A stretch of DNA of 64,000 nucleotides, from contig NZ_CP009279.1 of NCBI RefSeq assembly GCF_000758545.1, positions 3,286,001-3,350,000 on the forward strand. The letters run 5' to 3'. The translations under genes and the position numbers were made by a program. The notes beneath the pieces are model-generated. The model ran no database searches. It had not been told where the DNA came from and saw only the letters and a program-made list of their open reading frames with translations. Origin of the DNA: Paenibacillus sp. FSL H7-0737 (GTDB taxonomy: Bacteria > Bacillota > Bacilli > Paenibacillales > Paenibacillaceae). Shown here piece after piece: positions 36,801 to 45,511 of this stretch. Every line of letters starts with the position of its first letter. The stretch's first letter is position 1.

Positions 36801-38031
36801 GGGTAAATTGAAAGATCGTTCCCTTTCCCGGTTTACTTGTAACCGATATTTTTTCACCTAGACCATTCACAATTTCTTCCGCAATTGCGAGCCCCAGACC
36901 GCTTCCTTTTTCATTATGTGACTGCTCGCTCTTGTAAAATCTTTCAAAGATATAAGGGAGGTGATCTTTCGCAATACCGGGTCCATTATCAGATATCAGT
37001 ACAGTTACAACCCTTGAATGTACTTCAGCATCAAAAGTTATTCTTCCATCTTCTCCTACATATTTCATGGCGTTATCCATTAAAATATTGACCAGCTGAA
37101 ATACTTTATCTTTATTAGAAAGAACAGCAGGCAGATTTCTAGCGTTCTCTGTAATCTCAAATACAATGCCCATCTCATCAGACAAGAAAGAGTATTTAGA
37201 CTCTATAAGCGCCACTAATTCCTGCGTATCTATTTTTTCTTTATCCCAGGTATCTCTTTTATTTTGCATTCTTGATAATTCCAACACATCATAAATCAAA
37301 CGTTGCAGACGTGCACATTCGGATAAAATAATGCCATAATATTTATTGGTTTTTTCTTCGTCTTTAATCATTCCATCTGCCAATGTCTCTGTTAAAGCCC
37401 TGATGGAGGCAATAGGAGATTTCAGTTCATGGCTAATATTAGCGATATAATCCCGGCGAGTTTTTTCAAGCTGTTTCATTTCTTTAAGATAAGAAGAGAT
37501 AAAAAAGCCGATTATTAGCGAGCCTAATAGTAGGGTGCCGGTAAAAACGTAATAGAACCCATTCAATACGGCTTGAAATTCACTACCCGGCTCTAATAAA
37601 AAGACAACTCCGACCGCTTGCTCATTCTGAATAACGGGTGCACCCACGACAATGGATTTACTCGGAAACCCGCTAATATTTTTAATCGCAGCAAATTTAT
37701 TCGCTTTAATTACTTCTGGAATATAATCTATAAGGGCATCTTTGAATTCTTCCGATGTAACATTGAAAAATTGCTGCTTACTCTCGTCTCCAGGTGAAAG
37801 GTCATTTCCCTCCAAATCATACACCTTCATAAGGTAGGGTCTAAAACCCCTAATATTCTTCTCGTTTTGTGCGATTTCAGCAGCTATAGAGGTTGCCTGA
37901 GGTAGCATATCTTTTAATTTATAATTCAAAAAAAGCTGTTTTATAATCAAGGTTCCCCCGATTTGCCCTAAAATAAAGCAGAAAAGGATGGCCAAATAAA
38001 TTACTTTTTTGTTGGAAGTTACTCTTTTCAT
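36784..38031 (-). CDS. Sensor histidine kinase of a two-component system
   Basis: 415 aa. TM1 about 10-32, an extracellular sensor of about 125 residues, TM2 about 158-180, HisKA with His201 (YIANISHELKSPIASIRAL), and HATPase_c with N box LVNILMDNAMKYV and G box GSGLGLAIAEEIV. Overlaps the response regulator by 4 bases. The signal is unknown. Confidence 0.92.
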   Translation of the reverse strand: MKRVTSNKKVIYLAILFCFILGQIGGTLIIKQLFLNYKLKDMLPQATSIAAEIAQNEKNIRGFRPYLMKVYDLEGNDLSPGDESKQQFFNVTSEEFKDALIDYIPEVIKANKFAAIKNISGFPSKSIVVGAPVIQNEQAVGVVFLLEPGSEFQAVLNGFYYVFTGTLLLGSLIIGFFISSYLKEMKQLEKTRRDYIANISHELKSPIASIRALTETLADGMIKDEEKTNKYYGIILSECARLQRLIYDVLELSRMQNKRDTWDKEKIDTQELVALIESKYSFLSDEMGIVFEITENARNLPAVLSNKDKVFQLVNILMDNAMKYVGEDGRITFDAEVHSRVVTVLISDNGPGIAKDHLPYIFERFYKSEQSHNEKGSGLGLAIAEEIVNGLGEKISVTSKPGKGTIFQFTLKRYK

Positions 38032-38720
38032 TTAGAAGACTCCATTTTATAGCCCATCCCATAAACGGACTTGATTTCAAACCCCAAATCTTCTTCGGGT
38101 AGTTTTTTTCTCATTCTCTTAATGAGATTATCAACCGCTCTAGTATCGCCAAAATAATCATATCCCCAGACCTTATTGAGGATTTGTTCTCTTGAAAGCA
38201 CTTTGTTCCTATTGGTTGTAAAATAGATCATCAATTCAATTTCTTTAGGTGTAAAGTCCATTCGGTTTCCCTTGATATGGATTTCAAAAGCATTGCGATC
38301 AATTTTCATTTCACCTAGGGTCAGGATTGCATCTTCAGTTGGAAAGGTATAATGGATCCGTTTCAAAATGGTTCTTACTCGTGTGACAACCTCCCGAGGG
38401 GAGAACGGCTTCGTTATATAGTCGTCTGCCCCAATTTCCAACCCCAATATGCGGTCAGTTTCTTCACATTTTGCGCTTAGCATAATAATCGGGACGTTAC
38501 TAGTTGTTCGAATCTTACGGCACACCTCTGTCCCAAAAAGCCCGGGTAGCATAATGTCCAGTATGACGAGATCAAAATGCTGATCCTCTAACTTTCTAAG
38601 CACTTCTTCACCATTGTATACCGATTCATATTCCATATGTTCTGCAAGTAAATAAGCAGATATGCTCTCATGTACAGCAATATTGTCATCACAAATTAGT
38701 ATTTTCACTTTTCCTTGCAT
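38028..38720 (-). CDS. OmpR/PhoB-family response regulator
   Basis: 230 aa from ATG 38720 behind AAAGGTGG; an upstream GTG (38729) overlaps that site. Receiver with Asp55 (LVILDIMLPG), acidic pair ICDDN and Lys in DDYITKPFSPREV, then a winged-helix DNA-binding domain (VLSREQILNKVWGYDYFGDTRAVDNLIKRMRKKL). Confidence 0.93.
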   Translation of the reverse strand: MQGKVKILICDDNIAVHESISAYLLAEHMEYESVYNGEEVLRKLEDQHFDLVILDIMLPGLFGTEVCRKIRTTSNVPIIMLSAKCEETDRILGLEIGADDYITKPFSPREVVTRVRTILKRIHYTFPTEDAILTLGEMKIDRNAFEIHIKGNRMDFTPKEIELMIYFTTNRNKVLSREQILNKVWGYDYFGDTRAVDNLIKRMRKKLPEEDLGFEIKSVYGMGYKMESSK

Positions 38721-38804
38721 AGCTACCACCTTTATTCCGATATCATGGACCTTATTGTAAGTAAAATGTCTATACGGAGCAAGGAAGACTCAAGCAGAAT
38801 GGAA

Positions 38805-38836
38805 AGAGACCGATTGGATGATCGGCCTCTCTTAAC
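38805..38836 (-). terminator. Possible terminator after tannase-like gene
   Basis: AGAGACCGAT / ATCGGCCTCT stem with one wobble, just downstream of the tannase-like gene on the minus strand. T-tract weak. Confidence 0.4.
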
Positions 38837-38846
38837 CAAGAATGCT

Positions 38847-40946
38847 TTATTCAGAAATATATACATTAGAAGTATCCATATTTATGGTGTGCGTTGCGGC
38901 ATTCCATACTAAATTAAAATCAAGGGATTTTGCTATATCCCGGAGCTTATAATACTCATTCCCGCCGATATTATAGCCTGTTACTGAAATCTCTTGACCG
39001 TTTAAAGTTATCTTAGTGGATGTCGTAACACCTGTCTTCGAATTAGTATTTCCGGATGCTGAAAGTTCAATGCCAGTCGGGGTGTACGCTTTGTTAGATG
39101 TAATGTTTAAAGCATTTGTCTTCGCATCTGAGGTCACTTCAAACTGTTTTGTAGTGTTGTTTACAGCCATAGCTATATCCCGCAGTTTAAAATAGTTGCT
39201 GCCGTCAATAGTGTACGCATCTACAGATATCTTGTTCCCATTCACCATCACTGATGACTTGGAAGGAGTGGCAGTTGCGGATGCTTTTGGTGATGTAGCA
39301 CTAACCTTGTCCGCCCAAGCAAAAAGCTCGTCCAGATCGTAATCTCCGCTGTGTGGAATATCCCAAGCCATCGCAAAGTCTACATTTAAGCCTTTATTCT
39401 CCAGCTCCGTAGCCAATATAGTAGAAACAGCGAGAGAGGTATCACTATCTTTGGTACCCATCCGAATCCGCCAATTACTTGTAGTGGTTGTTCCCTCAGT
39501 ACTGATATAGTTCATCGGATTCATCATTTTCACTAGATTCTGGGCAGCAAGCGTTCCGCCGGCCGTATCATTATCCAAACCGAACTGGGTAAAATGCTGG
39601 GCAGTGACGTTCGATGTGCCAAACAGTTCGTTTTCGCCATTGCTCAGGTCTAAACCGTCAAAGGCTCCAGGCAGCTTCATTCTGCCCAAGTAGGCGAGGT
39701 ATTGATCATAATCGATATCAGTGACGGTTCCATTTTCTATTGTAATCCATGTTTTATCAGACAGATCTGAACCCGCTTTTAGCGCTTTTTGCGCTGAAGC
39801 GATGACCAAGGATTTGATGTAATCTTTAAAGGGACCATTGCCATCTGCATTCATTGTTAATGCCGTTCCATCGGCTTTTGTTAGCTCTAGGCTATTTACG
39901 TAAGTTGGGAACATTGCTTTCAGTTCGTCTGATATTTTAATCTGATCTTCCGTTAATGTTCCTTCAACCATCTTTCTCTCCATGTTAAAATCCGTATTTC
40001 CGGAGAAATCCAGCTTTTCATAAGAGATAATATCGTTGAATTGCCATTCATAGGCTGCATCTGCGTTGTCTAGATTCGTAATTGGCGTGTAAGCCGAAAC
40101 AGCAAAAACGTCATCACGCTCGTCGGCTGCACCAATAGCCTCCAAATAAGGCTCATATTCCGCATTATTGCCAGTCGCACCTAACAGTGTAGAGAGCGCT
40201 CCACCTGCGCTTGTACCGTTCGAAATGATTTTCTCGGCATCGCCTGGCATGATATCGTCATTATAGCGAAGGTAGCGGACAGCTGCCTTCAAATCCACAA
40301 TCGCTGCTGGTGCCTTGCCAGTGTATGTGCCATTGTCATCTTGTGTAGTTCTACCGCGAGCACCAGGGGATGCGACTACATACCCTTTTGACAAGGCAAC
40401 TGCTATAGCGTTAGGTGACCCTGAGGAGGCAGGTCCTGCAGTTACGTTTGTGCCAACTGCAGGACTATTTAATCCGGTTTCCGCTTCGGGCTTACTCGAA
40501 TCAGTTTTCGCATTCACTTCTGAAGTCATTTCGGAATCCTTATCTGTTTTTTGAGCAGCGCCTTGCGGACCCGCTCCCATGCCTTTGCTCGACTCAGTAC
40601 TACCTGGCTGAGCAGGCATGTACCCGCCGACCTGGTTCGGGAAAAAGATAGGTGCTGTATCGGCGGTATAGCTTCCGATCGATTTACCTTGGAAATAATC
40701 CTCAGGGACATAAACGTTCATGATTTCATAATTAGTATCTACTGGATTCTTAACGTAGACAATATTCTCATATGCTCGGTAAGTGACTGATCGGCCGTCT
40801 ACCGTCAAAGTTTTAGTAGTATATTGGGCATCATTGAACTTTAGGCTGTATGCTCCGGAAGTTGCTGCACTAGCAGAGCCTGTAGTGAACGACATCGATA
40901 GCAGAGAAAAAGTAAGAACAGGGGTAATCCATTTTTTTAGTTTCAT
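38847..40946 (-). CDS. Secreted tannase/feruloyl-esterase-like hydrolase with copper-amine-oxidase-N-type repeats
   Basis: 699 aa. Signal peptide 1-28, an alpha/beta hydrolase like subtype B tannases with Ser246 in NGTSAGGALSTLLG, and a late DIPHSGDYDLDELF that supplies His and Asp. A low-complexity segment (about 115-178) is inserted before GYVVASPGARGRT. Two copper-amine-oxidase N-terminal-type stalk repeats (about 560-615, 650-695, each with NYFKLRDIA or EYYKLRDIA) end the protein and may bind the cell wall. AAGGAGAT precedes ATG. Gallic or ferulic ester cleavage is plausible given the plant-polymer context. Confidence 0.85.
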   Translation of the reverse strand: MKLKKWITPVLTFSLLSMSFTTGSASAATSGAYSLKFNDAQYTTKTLTVDGRSVTYRAYENIVYVKNPVDTNYEIMNVYVPEDYFQGKSIGSYTADTAPIFFPNQVGGYMPAQPGSTESSKGMGAGPQGAAQKTDKDSEMTSEVNAKTDSSKPEAETGLNSPAVGTNVTAGPASSGSPNAIAVALSKGYVVASPGARGRTTQDDNGTYTGKAPAAIVDLKAAVRYLRYNDDIMPGDAEKIISNGTSAGGALSTLLGATGNNAEYEPYLEAIGAADERDDVFAVSAYTPITNLDNADAAYEWQFNDIISYEKLDFSGNTDFNMERKMVEGTLTEDQIKISDELKAMFPTYVNSLELTKADGTALTMNADGNGPFKDYIKSLVIASAQKALKAGSDLSDKTWITIENGTVTDIDYDQYLAYLGRMKLPGAFDGLDLSNGENELFGTSNVTAQHFTQFGLDNDTAGGTLAAQNLVKMMNPMNYISTEGTTTTSNWRIRMGTKDSDTSLAVSTILATELENKGLNVDFAMAWDIPHSGDYDLDELFAWADKVSATSPKASATATPSKSSVMVNGNKISVDAYTIDGSNYFKLRDIAMAVNNTTKQFEVTSDAKTNALNITSNKAYTPTGIELSASGNTNSKTGVTTSTKITLNGQEISVTGYNIGGNEYYKLRDIAKSLDFNLVWNAATHTINMDTSNVYISE

Positions 40947-41299
40947 AGTTTTATCTCCTTTTTCTAAAATTTAATAGATCATTTCATCAACGATAGATAT
41001 CTACAAACTCTTTTCAACTCCTCTCTGCAAGGTGTTAGCTTGGATTCCGCACGAATATTGCGAATATCCTTGATGGATTGAATCTAACAAAACATTGTGG
41101 CATAAAAATATCATCCTCATTGAGATATCGAATCTTAATCAGAAAAGTAAAGGAACTGTTAATGGAAGGAATAGGAATCTTGACACGACACCATTTGGTG
41201 TCCTATAATCAATATGACACTAAATGGTGTCCAATTGGGTGCTGATGAAGTATAATTGGTCACACTACAGGTAATATTACGGAAAAGGTGGGGGTGGTT
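40947..41299. other. Divergent promoter region, tannase-like gene and arsR-type gene
   Basis: The right half holds the ArsR-type promoter described separately. I could not place a convincing promoter for the minus-strand tannase-like gene in the left half. No gene seen. Confidence 0.5.
41180..41231 (+). promoter_or_regulatory. arsR-type promoter with two operators
   Basis: TTGACA (41180-41185), 18-base spacer, TATAAT (41204-41209). A perfect GACACCATTTGGTGTC palindrome (41187-41202) fills the spacer and a second near-palindrome GACACTAAATGGTGTC (41216-41231) lies around the start site. Confidence 0.85.
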
Positions 41300-41623
41300 T
41301 TGAACGATAATAGTCAAGTGAGGGATGTATATGACGCTGTTGCAGATCCAACAAGGCGAAAATTACTTCAAATCCTGGCTGATGTTGATGAATTACCCCT
41401 ACATGAAATCACGGTTCATTTTGATATGGGCCGTACAGCAGTATCTAAGCACTTGTCTATTCTTAAAGAGGCTGATCTTGTAGTTGCTCGAAAGGTTGGT
41501 AGAGAAACGAGGTATCGTTTGAATGCCAATCCATTGAAAGAAATTCGGGATTGGGTATCTTTTTACGAAGGCTTCTGGAAAGAAAGAATCGATAAACTAA
41601 AACTTTTATTGGAGGAAGAATAA
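41300..41623 (+). CDS. ArsR-family HTH regulator
   Basis: 107 aa from TTG 41300, 8 bases after AAGGTGG; GTG 41288 overlaps the site. Winged helix with ADPTRRKLLQILAD and MGRTAVSKHLSILKEADLVVARKVGRETRYRL. No metal-binding cysteines, matching the subgroup paired with SRPBCC proteins. Next gene starts in its stop codon (TAATG). Confidence 0.9.
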   Translation: MNDNSQVRDVYDAVADPTRRKLLQILADVDELPLHEITVHFDMGRTAVSKHLSILKEADLVVARKVGRETRYRLNANPLKEIRDWVSFYEGFWKERIDKLKLLLEEE

Positions 41624-42039
41624 TGAAACCAGATGTATCCTTAGATTATCAATTTACAAGCTCCATCGAGAAGGTATGGAACGCTTTAACGGATTCAGAT
41701 ACACTAGCGAAATGGATTTGGAGCAATGACTTTAAACCAGTCGTAGGGCATAAATTTCAATTTCGTGCAGAGCCAAATGAATGGTGGGATGGTATTGTAG
41801 ATTGCGAGGTTCTCATAGTAGATGAGCCACATACATTATCCTATACTTGGCATAGTGCCGGAGAAGGTACAACAGTTACTTGGACTTTGAGCAAAGAGGA
41901 AGATGGTAAGGTTCATCTGCATCTTGCTCAATCTGGATTTAGTGAGGAGACCAAAGCTCGCCAAGGCGCTATTGAAGGAGCTAAATATGCTTGGGCGAAT
42001 ATGGGCAGTCAGCTTGAAAAAGTATTAGCAGAACTGTAA
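41623..42039 (+). CDS. SRPBCC (AHSA1-like) domain protein
   Basis: 138 aa: YQFTSSIEKVWNALTDSDTLAKWIW, the DEPHTLSYTWH strand and a long C-terminal helix. Start-stop overlap with the ArsR gene shows a bicistronic unit. SRPBCC proteins bind hydrophobic ligands; role unknown. Confidence 0.9.
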   Translation: MKPDVSLDYQFTSSIEKVWNALTDSDTLAKWIWSNDFKPVVGHKFQFRAEPNEWWDGIVDCEVLIVDEPHTLSYTWHSAGEGTTVTWTLSKEEDGKVHLHLAQSGFSEETKARQGAIEGAKYAWANMGSQLEKVLAEL

Positions 42040-42049
42040 TTTCAAGAAT

Positions 42050-42085
42050 AGGGCGCTTTTCTGAAAATGGAAAGTGCCCTTTTTA
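42050..42085 (+). terminator. Terminator after SRPBCC gene
   Basis: AGGGCGCTTT / AAAGTGCCCT stem (42050-42059/42071-42080), one wobble, then TTTTT. Confidence 0.8.
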
Positions 42086-42141
42086 ATGGAATAAATGATG
42101 GCAATACTAAATGAAGAGAATGGAGATGAGATGATACCACT

Positions 42142-45100
42142 ATGAAAATCAACCGATTGATTGCGAACAATATTAATAAGTTAGATGCAGTACTTCCAGT
42201 TGACCAATCCCTAGGGATTGCTGGTTTATCCGGATCTGGTAAAACCACCTTTTGTCAAACCATCGGAGAAGAATCCAAGAAACGTCTCGTTTCTTTATTG
42301 CCAAAGGCAGAATATCAGTATTTATTCCCTAACATTATGGAGACTAATTTCAGTGCGATTCAGATGGAAGAAATGCCACTCGTACTTTTTCTAGGGAGAT
42401 CATCTATTTCTTCCAATCCTCGTTCAACCATTGGCACACATACGGGCGTGTTCACAGAGATTCGAGTTGCGATTGCTGAACAATATAACCTATCGCCAGA
42501 GGTTTTTTCATTTAATAATGAATTAGGCTGGTGCTCAGATTGTAAAGGTCGCGGCACTACTAAAAATGTCGAATGTAAAAAGTGTAAGGGTAAGCGATAT
42601 AATCACGAAGCTGAACAATACAAAATGGAGTTATTAGGTCAAGGCAAGAGTATCTCCGATATTAATGACTTAAGCATTGAAACCATTTTTTCTCTAGCAG
42701 AAGTTCTAAACATTAGTGAAGGTAAACAAAACATTCTAAAGAACATAATCCATATGAATATTGGTTATCTAACCTTAAATCGTATAATGGGTACCTTGTC
42801 AGGCGGAGAGTTAACACGACTTTACTTGGCAGAATTCATGGCAACCAGTGAAAATACAGTAATTATCATTGACGAAATCTCTGTGGGTCTGGATCACCAA
42901 ACCCTTTTAAAAATATTAGAGCAGATAAAACAACTAGGATTTAAGAATCAAATTTGGCTTATTGATCATTCGGATACCGTATTAGACATAACGGACGAGC
43001 AATTGTTCTTTGGACCAGGAAGTGGTAAATACGGCGGAAAAATCGTTGAAGAATCGCCACGTCCGGCGCCCATCAATGGAGAAATAAATCAGACAGCTCC
43101 AACTGAATATTATCATTTTCATGATCTTTACTGTCGTAATATTCAAATCGCCGAAATTCAGATTCCCCGTAATAGACTTGTAACGTTCACTGGGGAATCT
43201 GGCTGCGGCAAATCTACATTGGTCAATGAGTGTATGTCCAAGGATTTTGTGAAGCGATATCCCAAGGATAAGCTGGTGATTGTGGGGCAGGATCGAAATC
43301 AATCGATTACCAGCCGGTCTACGGTTGCGACTTTTCTTGATATTAAGAGAAAGCTCACAAAATATAGCGAAGAGATTGATGATATTTTTCAGCGCTCAAT
43401 TGAAGATATTATTGATGAACTGCCAAATGAAGACATCGCTCATAAACGTTTAAGTTTATTGATCAAGCTTGGGCTGGGTTATTTAACGTTGGAAAGAAAA
43501 ACACAGTCTTTATCCACAGGTGAATTTCAATGTGTTCATTTAGTCTCCGAGCTATTTGCAGGTTCAAGAAACCCCAATACACTTTTCATTTTTGACGAGC
43601 CTTCCAAAGGGTTATCACAAAATATTCTAAATCAATTCATTGATAGCATTAGAGACATTCTTCAGGACGAATCCGTCTCCATAATGATGATTGAACATAA
43701 CTCGTATATGCTGGAAAATTCTGATTTTATCGTTGATTTTGGTAAAAGACAGCTTGAACCTGTTGAGCATCTAGAAGTTGTAAGTCATGAAGATTATTAT
43801 CTCCAGCAAATCAGTGAAGATCATGTCGCTCCATTGCAGATTTCTTCAACACTGCGGCAACAAAATGGCATTAACTATTTAAAAGAAAATCAAATTGCCT
43901 ACTTTAAAAATGCGGAAAACGTTTATAAAGGTGGCATCTTAAAAAGCTTATCTTCTATGGCGCGTTTGATATATGGTGAATATGAATCAGATACCATTGC
44001 ACCTGTCATCGCCATTGATCTGGAAAGACACCTATATAGTCAATATACTTTTCTATATGAAATTGGTGGCTTGATCAACCAAATTGTAACGGCACATCCG
44101 ACCAATAAAGATACAAATAGCTTCGATTTCTATAATCAAGACAATCATTGTCCATGCTGCAAGGGACGTCGAGTCATTGAAAAATTTGATTTTGAAGTTG
44201 TTCTTCAGAATAAAAATGTGCCATTTTGGGATGGCTTATTGCATCCAGATGCAATGGATATTCTGAAATTCTATCAATTCCCCAAAATCAAATTCATCTT
44301 TGATGAGATTAAGAATGAACTCGGACAAGATATCAGTAAGAGTTATAATGAGATGACGGATGTAGAAAAGCATACATTTTGGTACGGATATTGGGAAAAG
44401 TCATTTTATGATAAAGCAAGCAAGGCAACGAGAACTTGGGAAGGCTTTAATTACATCATTGGGAACTACATGGTGATATCGAAAGCGATTATTAAAGAGC
44501 ATATTAAACAATCCAAAATACTGATTACCTGTCCAATCTGTGAAGGAACCGTACTAAATCATCATAAGAAGCTAAAGTTTGGCGACACAGATATTCGTGA
44601 GATCATTGGACTACCTCTTGATCAAGTGATCAGTACCGTTGGCAAATTACCGGTGCTTGAAAAAATGAAAGCTATTGTCGGCGGTGATATGGTTCTAACA
44701 GTGGATGTCTCTCTATTACCTAGGGAAATACAAGTTGCTCTAAAAATGCTTGAACTTGAAGTAGCGAGCTTTGCGCACTATGAAATGGTATTACAAAATG
44801 CACTGCCATTCTGGGGCGATATTAGCGGCAGTATTGAATCTATTAGCTTGAATAATCAGATTACGATTTGTGATTTTGAGAATATCACCGAAACCAGAGA
44901 ATACATCATTGATAAGTTTTTCACGAATGGAAAATACAAAAAGCTGACCTATGTTTATGAAGCGTTTGGTTACAAAAAACTGGTCACTCTAATTAATAAG
45001 ATAAAAGCTAGTCAGCCATGTCCATTCTGTAAAGGAAAGAAAGTCATATCCGAAGATGGACTTCACGATGGCGTTTATAAGTTAACGATTCCATGTGTTA

Positions 45101-45309
45101 GTTGTTACGCAAGTGGCATTAATGATGAAGGGCGTAAAGAAATTGTCGAAGGCATTGACGTCCAGACTTGGCTTACAGGTAACGTTAGTGATGTCGTGAC
45201 TGAAAGCTCAAATATTGATGCTGTAGCAGATATTCCAATTTTCAATCGTATTCGGGAGTTAAATAAACAAGAAATGATGGCCGTTTATCAATACCTTGAA
45301 AATAATTAG
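42142..45309 (+). CDS. UvrA-like ABC ATPase with rearranged zinc modules and long C-terminal extension
   Basis: 1055 aa. The first ATPase unit has Walker A GLSGSGKTT (28-36), a CxxC-x10-CxxC zinc knuckle at 131-148 (CSDCKGRG ... CKKCKGKRYN), signature LSGGELTRLYLAE (219) and Walker B IIIIDE. The second has Walker A GESGCGKST (351-359), signature LSTGEFQCVHLVSE and IFDEPSKGL, with no zinc insert. After about 560 come unpaired UvrA-style zinc modules: CPCC (about 669), CPIC (about 797), CPFC...CVSC (960-984). In ordinary UvrA the first two would be inside the N-terminal ATPase half. The order and 500-residue tail are unlike UvrA; a DNA-repair or drug-protection role is possible but unproven. 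Terminators on both sides make it monocistronic. Confidence 0.85.
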   Translation: MKINRLIANNINKLDAVLPVDQSLGIAGLSGSGKTTFCQTIGEESKKRLVSLLPKAEYQYLFPNIMETNFSAIQMEEMPLVLFLGRSSISSNPRSTIGTHTGVFTEIRVAIAEQYNLSPEVFSFNNELGWCSDCKGRGTTKNVECKKCKGKRYNHEAEQYKMELLGQGKSISDINDLSIETIFSLAEVLNISEGKQNILKNIIHMNIGYLTLNRIMGTLSGGELTRLYLAEFMATSENTVIIIDEISVGLDHQTLLKILEQIKQLGFKNQIWLIDHSDTVLDITDEQLFFGPGSGKYGGKIVEESPRPAPINGEINQTAPTEYYHFHDLYCRNIQIAEIQIPRNRLVTFTGESGCGKSTLVNECMSKDFVKRYPKDKLVIVGQDRNQSITSRSTVATFLDIKRKLTKYSEEIDDIFQRSIEDIIDELPNEDIAHKRLSLLIKLGLGYLTLERKTQSLSTGEFQCVHLVSELFAGSRNPNTLFIFDEPSKGLSQNILNQFIDSIRDILQDESVSIMMIEHNSYMLENSDFIVDFGKRQLEPVEHLEVVSHEDYYLQQISEDHVAPLQISSTLRQQNGINYLKENQIAYFKNAENVYKGGILKSLSSMARLIYGEYESDTIAPVIAIDLERHLYSQYTFLYEIGGLINQIVTAHPTNKDTNSFDFYNQDNHCPCCKGRRVIEKFDFEVVLQNKNVPFWDGLLHPDAMDILKFYQFPKIKFIFDEIKNELGQDISKSYNEMTDVEKHTFWYGYWEKSFYDKASKATRTWEGFNYIIGNYMVISKAIIKEHIKQSKILITCPICEGTVLNHHKKLKFGDTDIREIIGLPLDQVISTVGKLPVLEKMKAIVGGDMVLTVDVSLLPREIQVALKMLELEVASFAHYEMVLQNALPFWGDISGSIESISLNNQITICDFENITETREYIIDKFFTNGKYKKLTYVYEAFGYKKLVTLINKIKASQPCPFCKGKKVISEDGLHDGVYKLTIPCVSCYASGINDEGRKEIVEGIDVQTWLTGNVSDVVTESSNIDAVADIPIFNRIRELNKQEMMAVYQYLENN

Positions 45310-45321
45310 TTAACCTAATGA

Positions 45322-45346
45322 AACCGCGCTATGCGCGGTTTTTTAT
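45322..45346 (+). terminator. Terminator after UvrA-like gene
   Basis: AACCGCGC / GCGCGGTT stem with a TAT loop and TTTT. Confidence 0.82.
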
Positions 45347-45377
45347 TAGGTGGACACACTTTTGGGATAGCAAACGA

Positions 45378-45393
45378 TGTGATATAACTCACA
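45378..45393. promoter_or_regulatory. FNR/Crp-type box upstream of nosD
   Basis: TGTGATATAACTCACA, a perfect match to the B. subtilis Fnr consensus TGTGA-N6-TCACA. 119 bases before the nosD start; a -10 near 45408-45420 would be the right distance for class II activation under low oxygen. Confidence 0.8.
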
Positions 45394-45511
45394 ATTTAGA
45401 CACATCTTATTAATAGGGATAGCTACATTGAGCTATAGGCATGCAACTTCCTTTTCTTTACAATTAGGCAAATGATAGATTAGAGAATGAATTGCTGATA
45501 GGGGGTGAACA

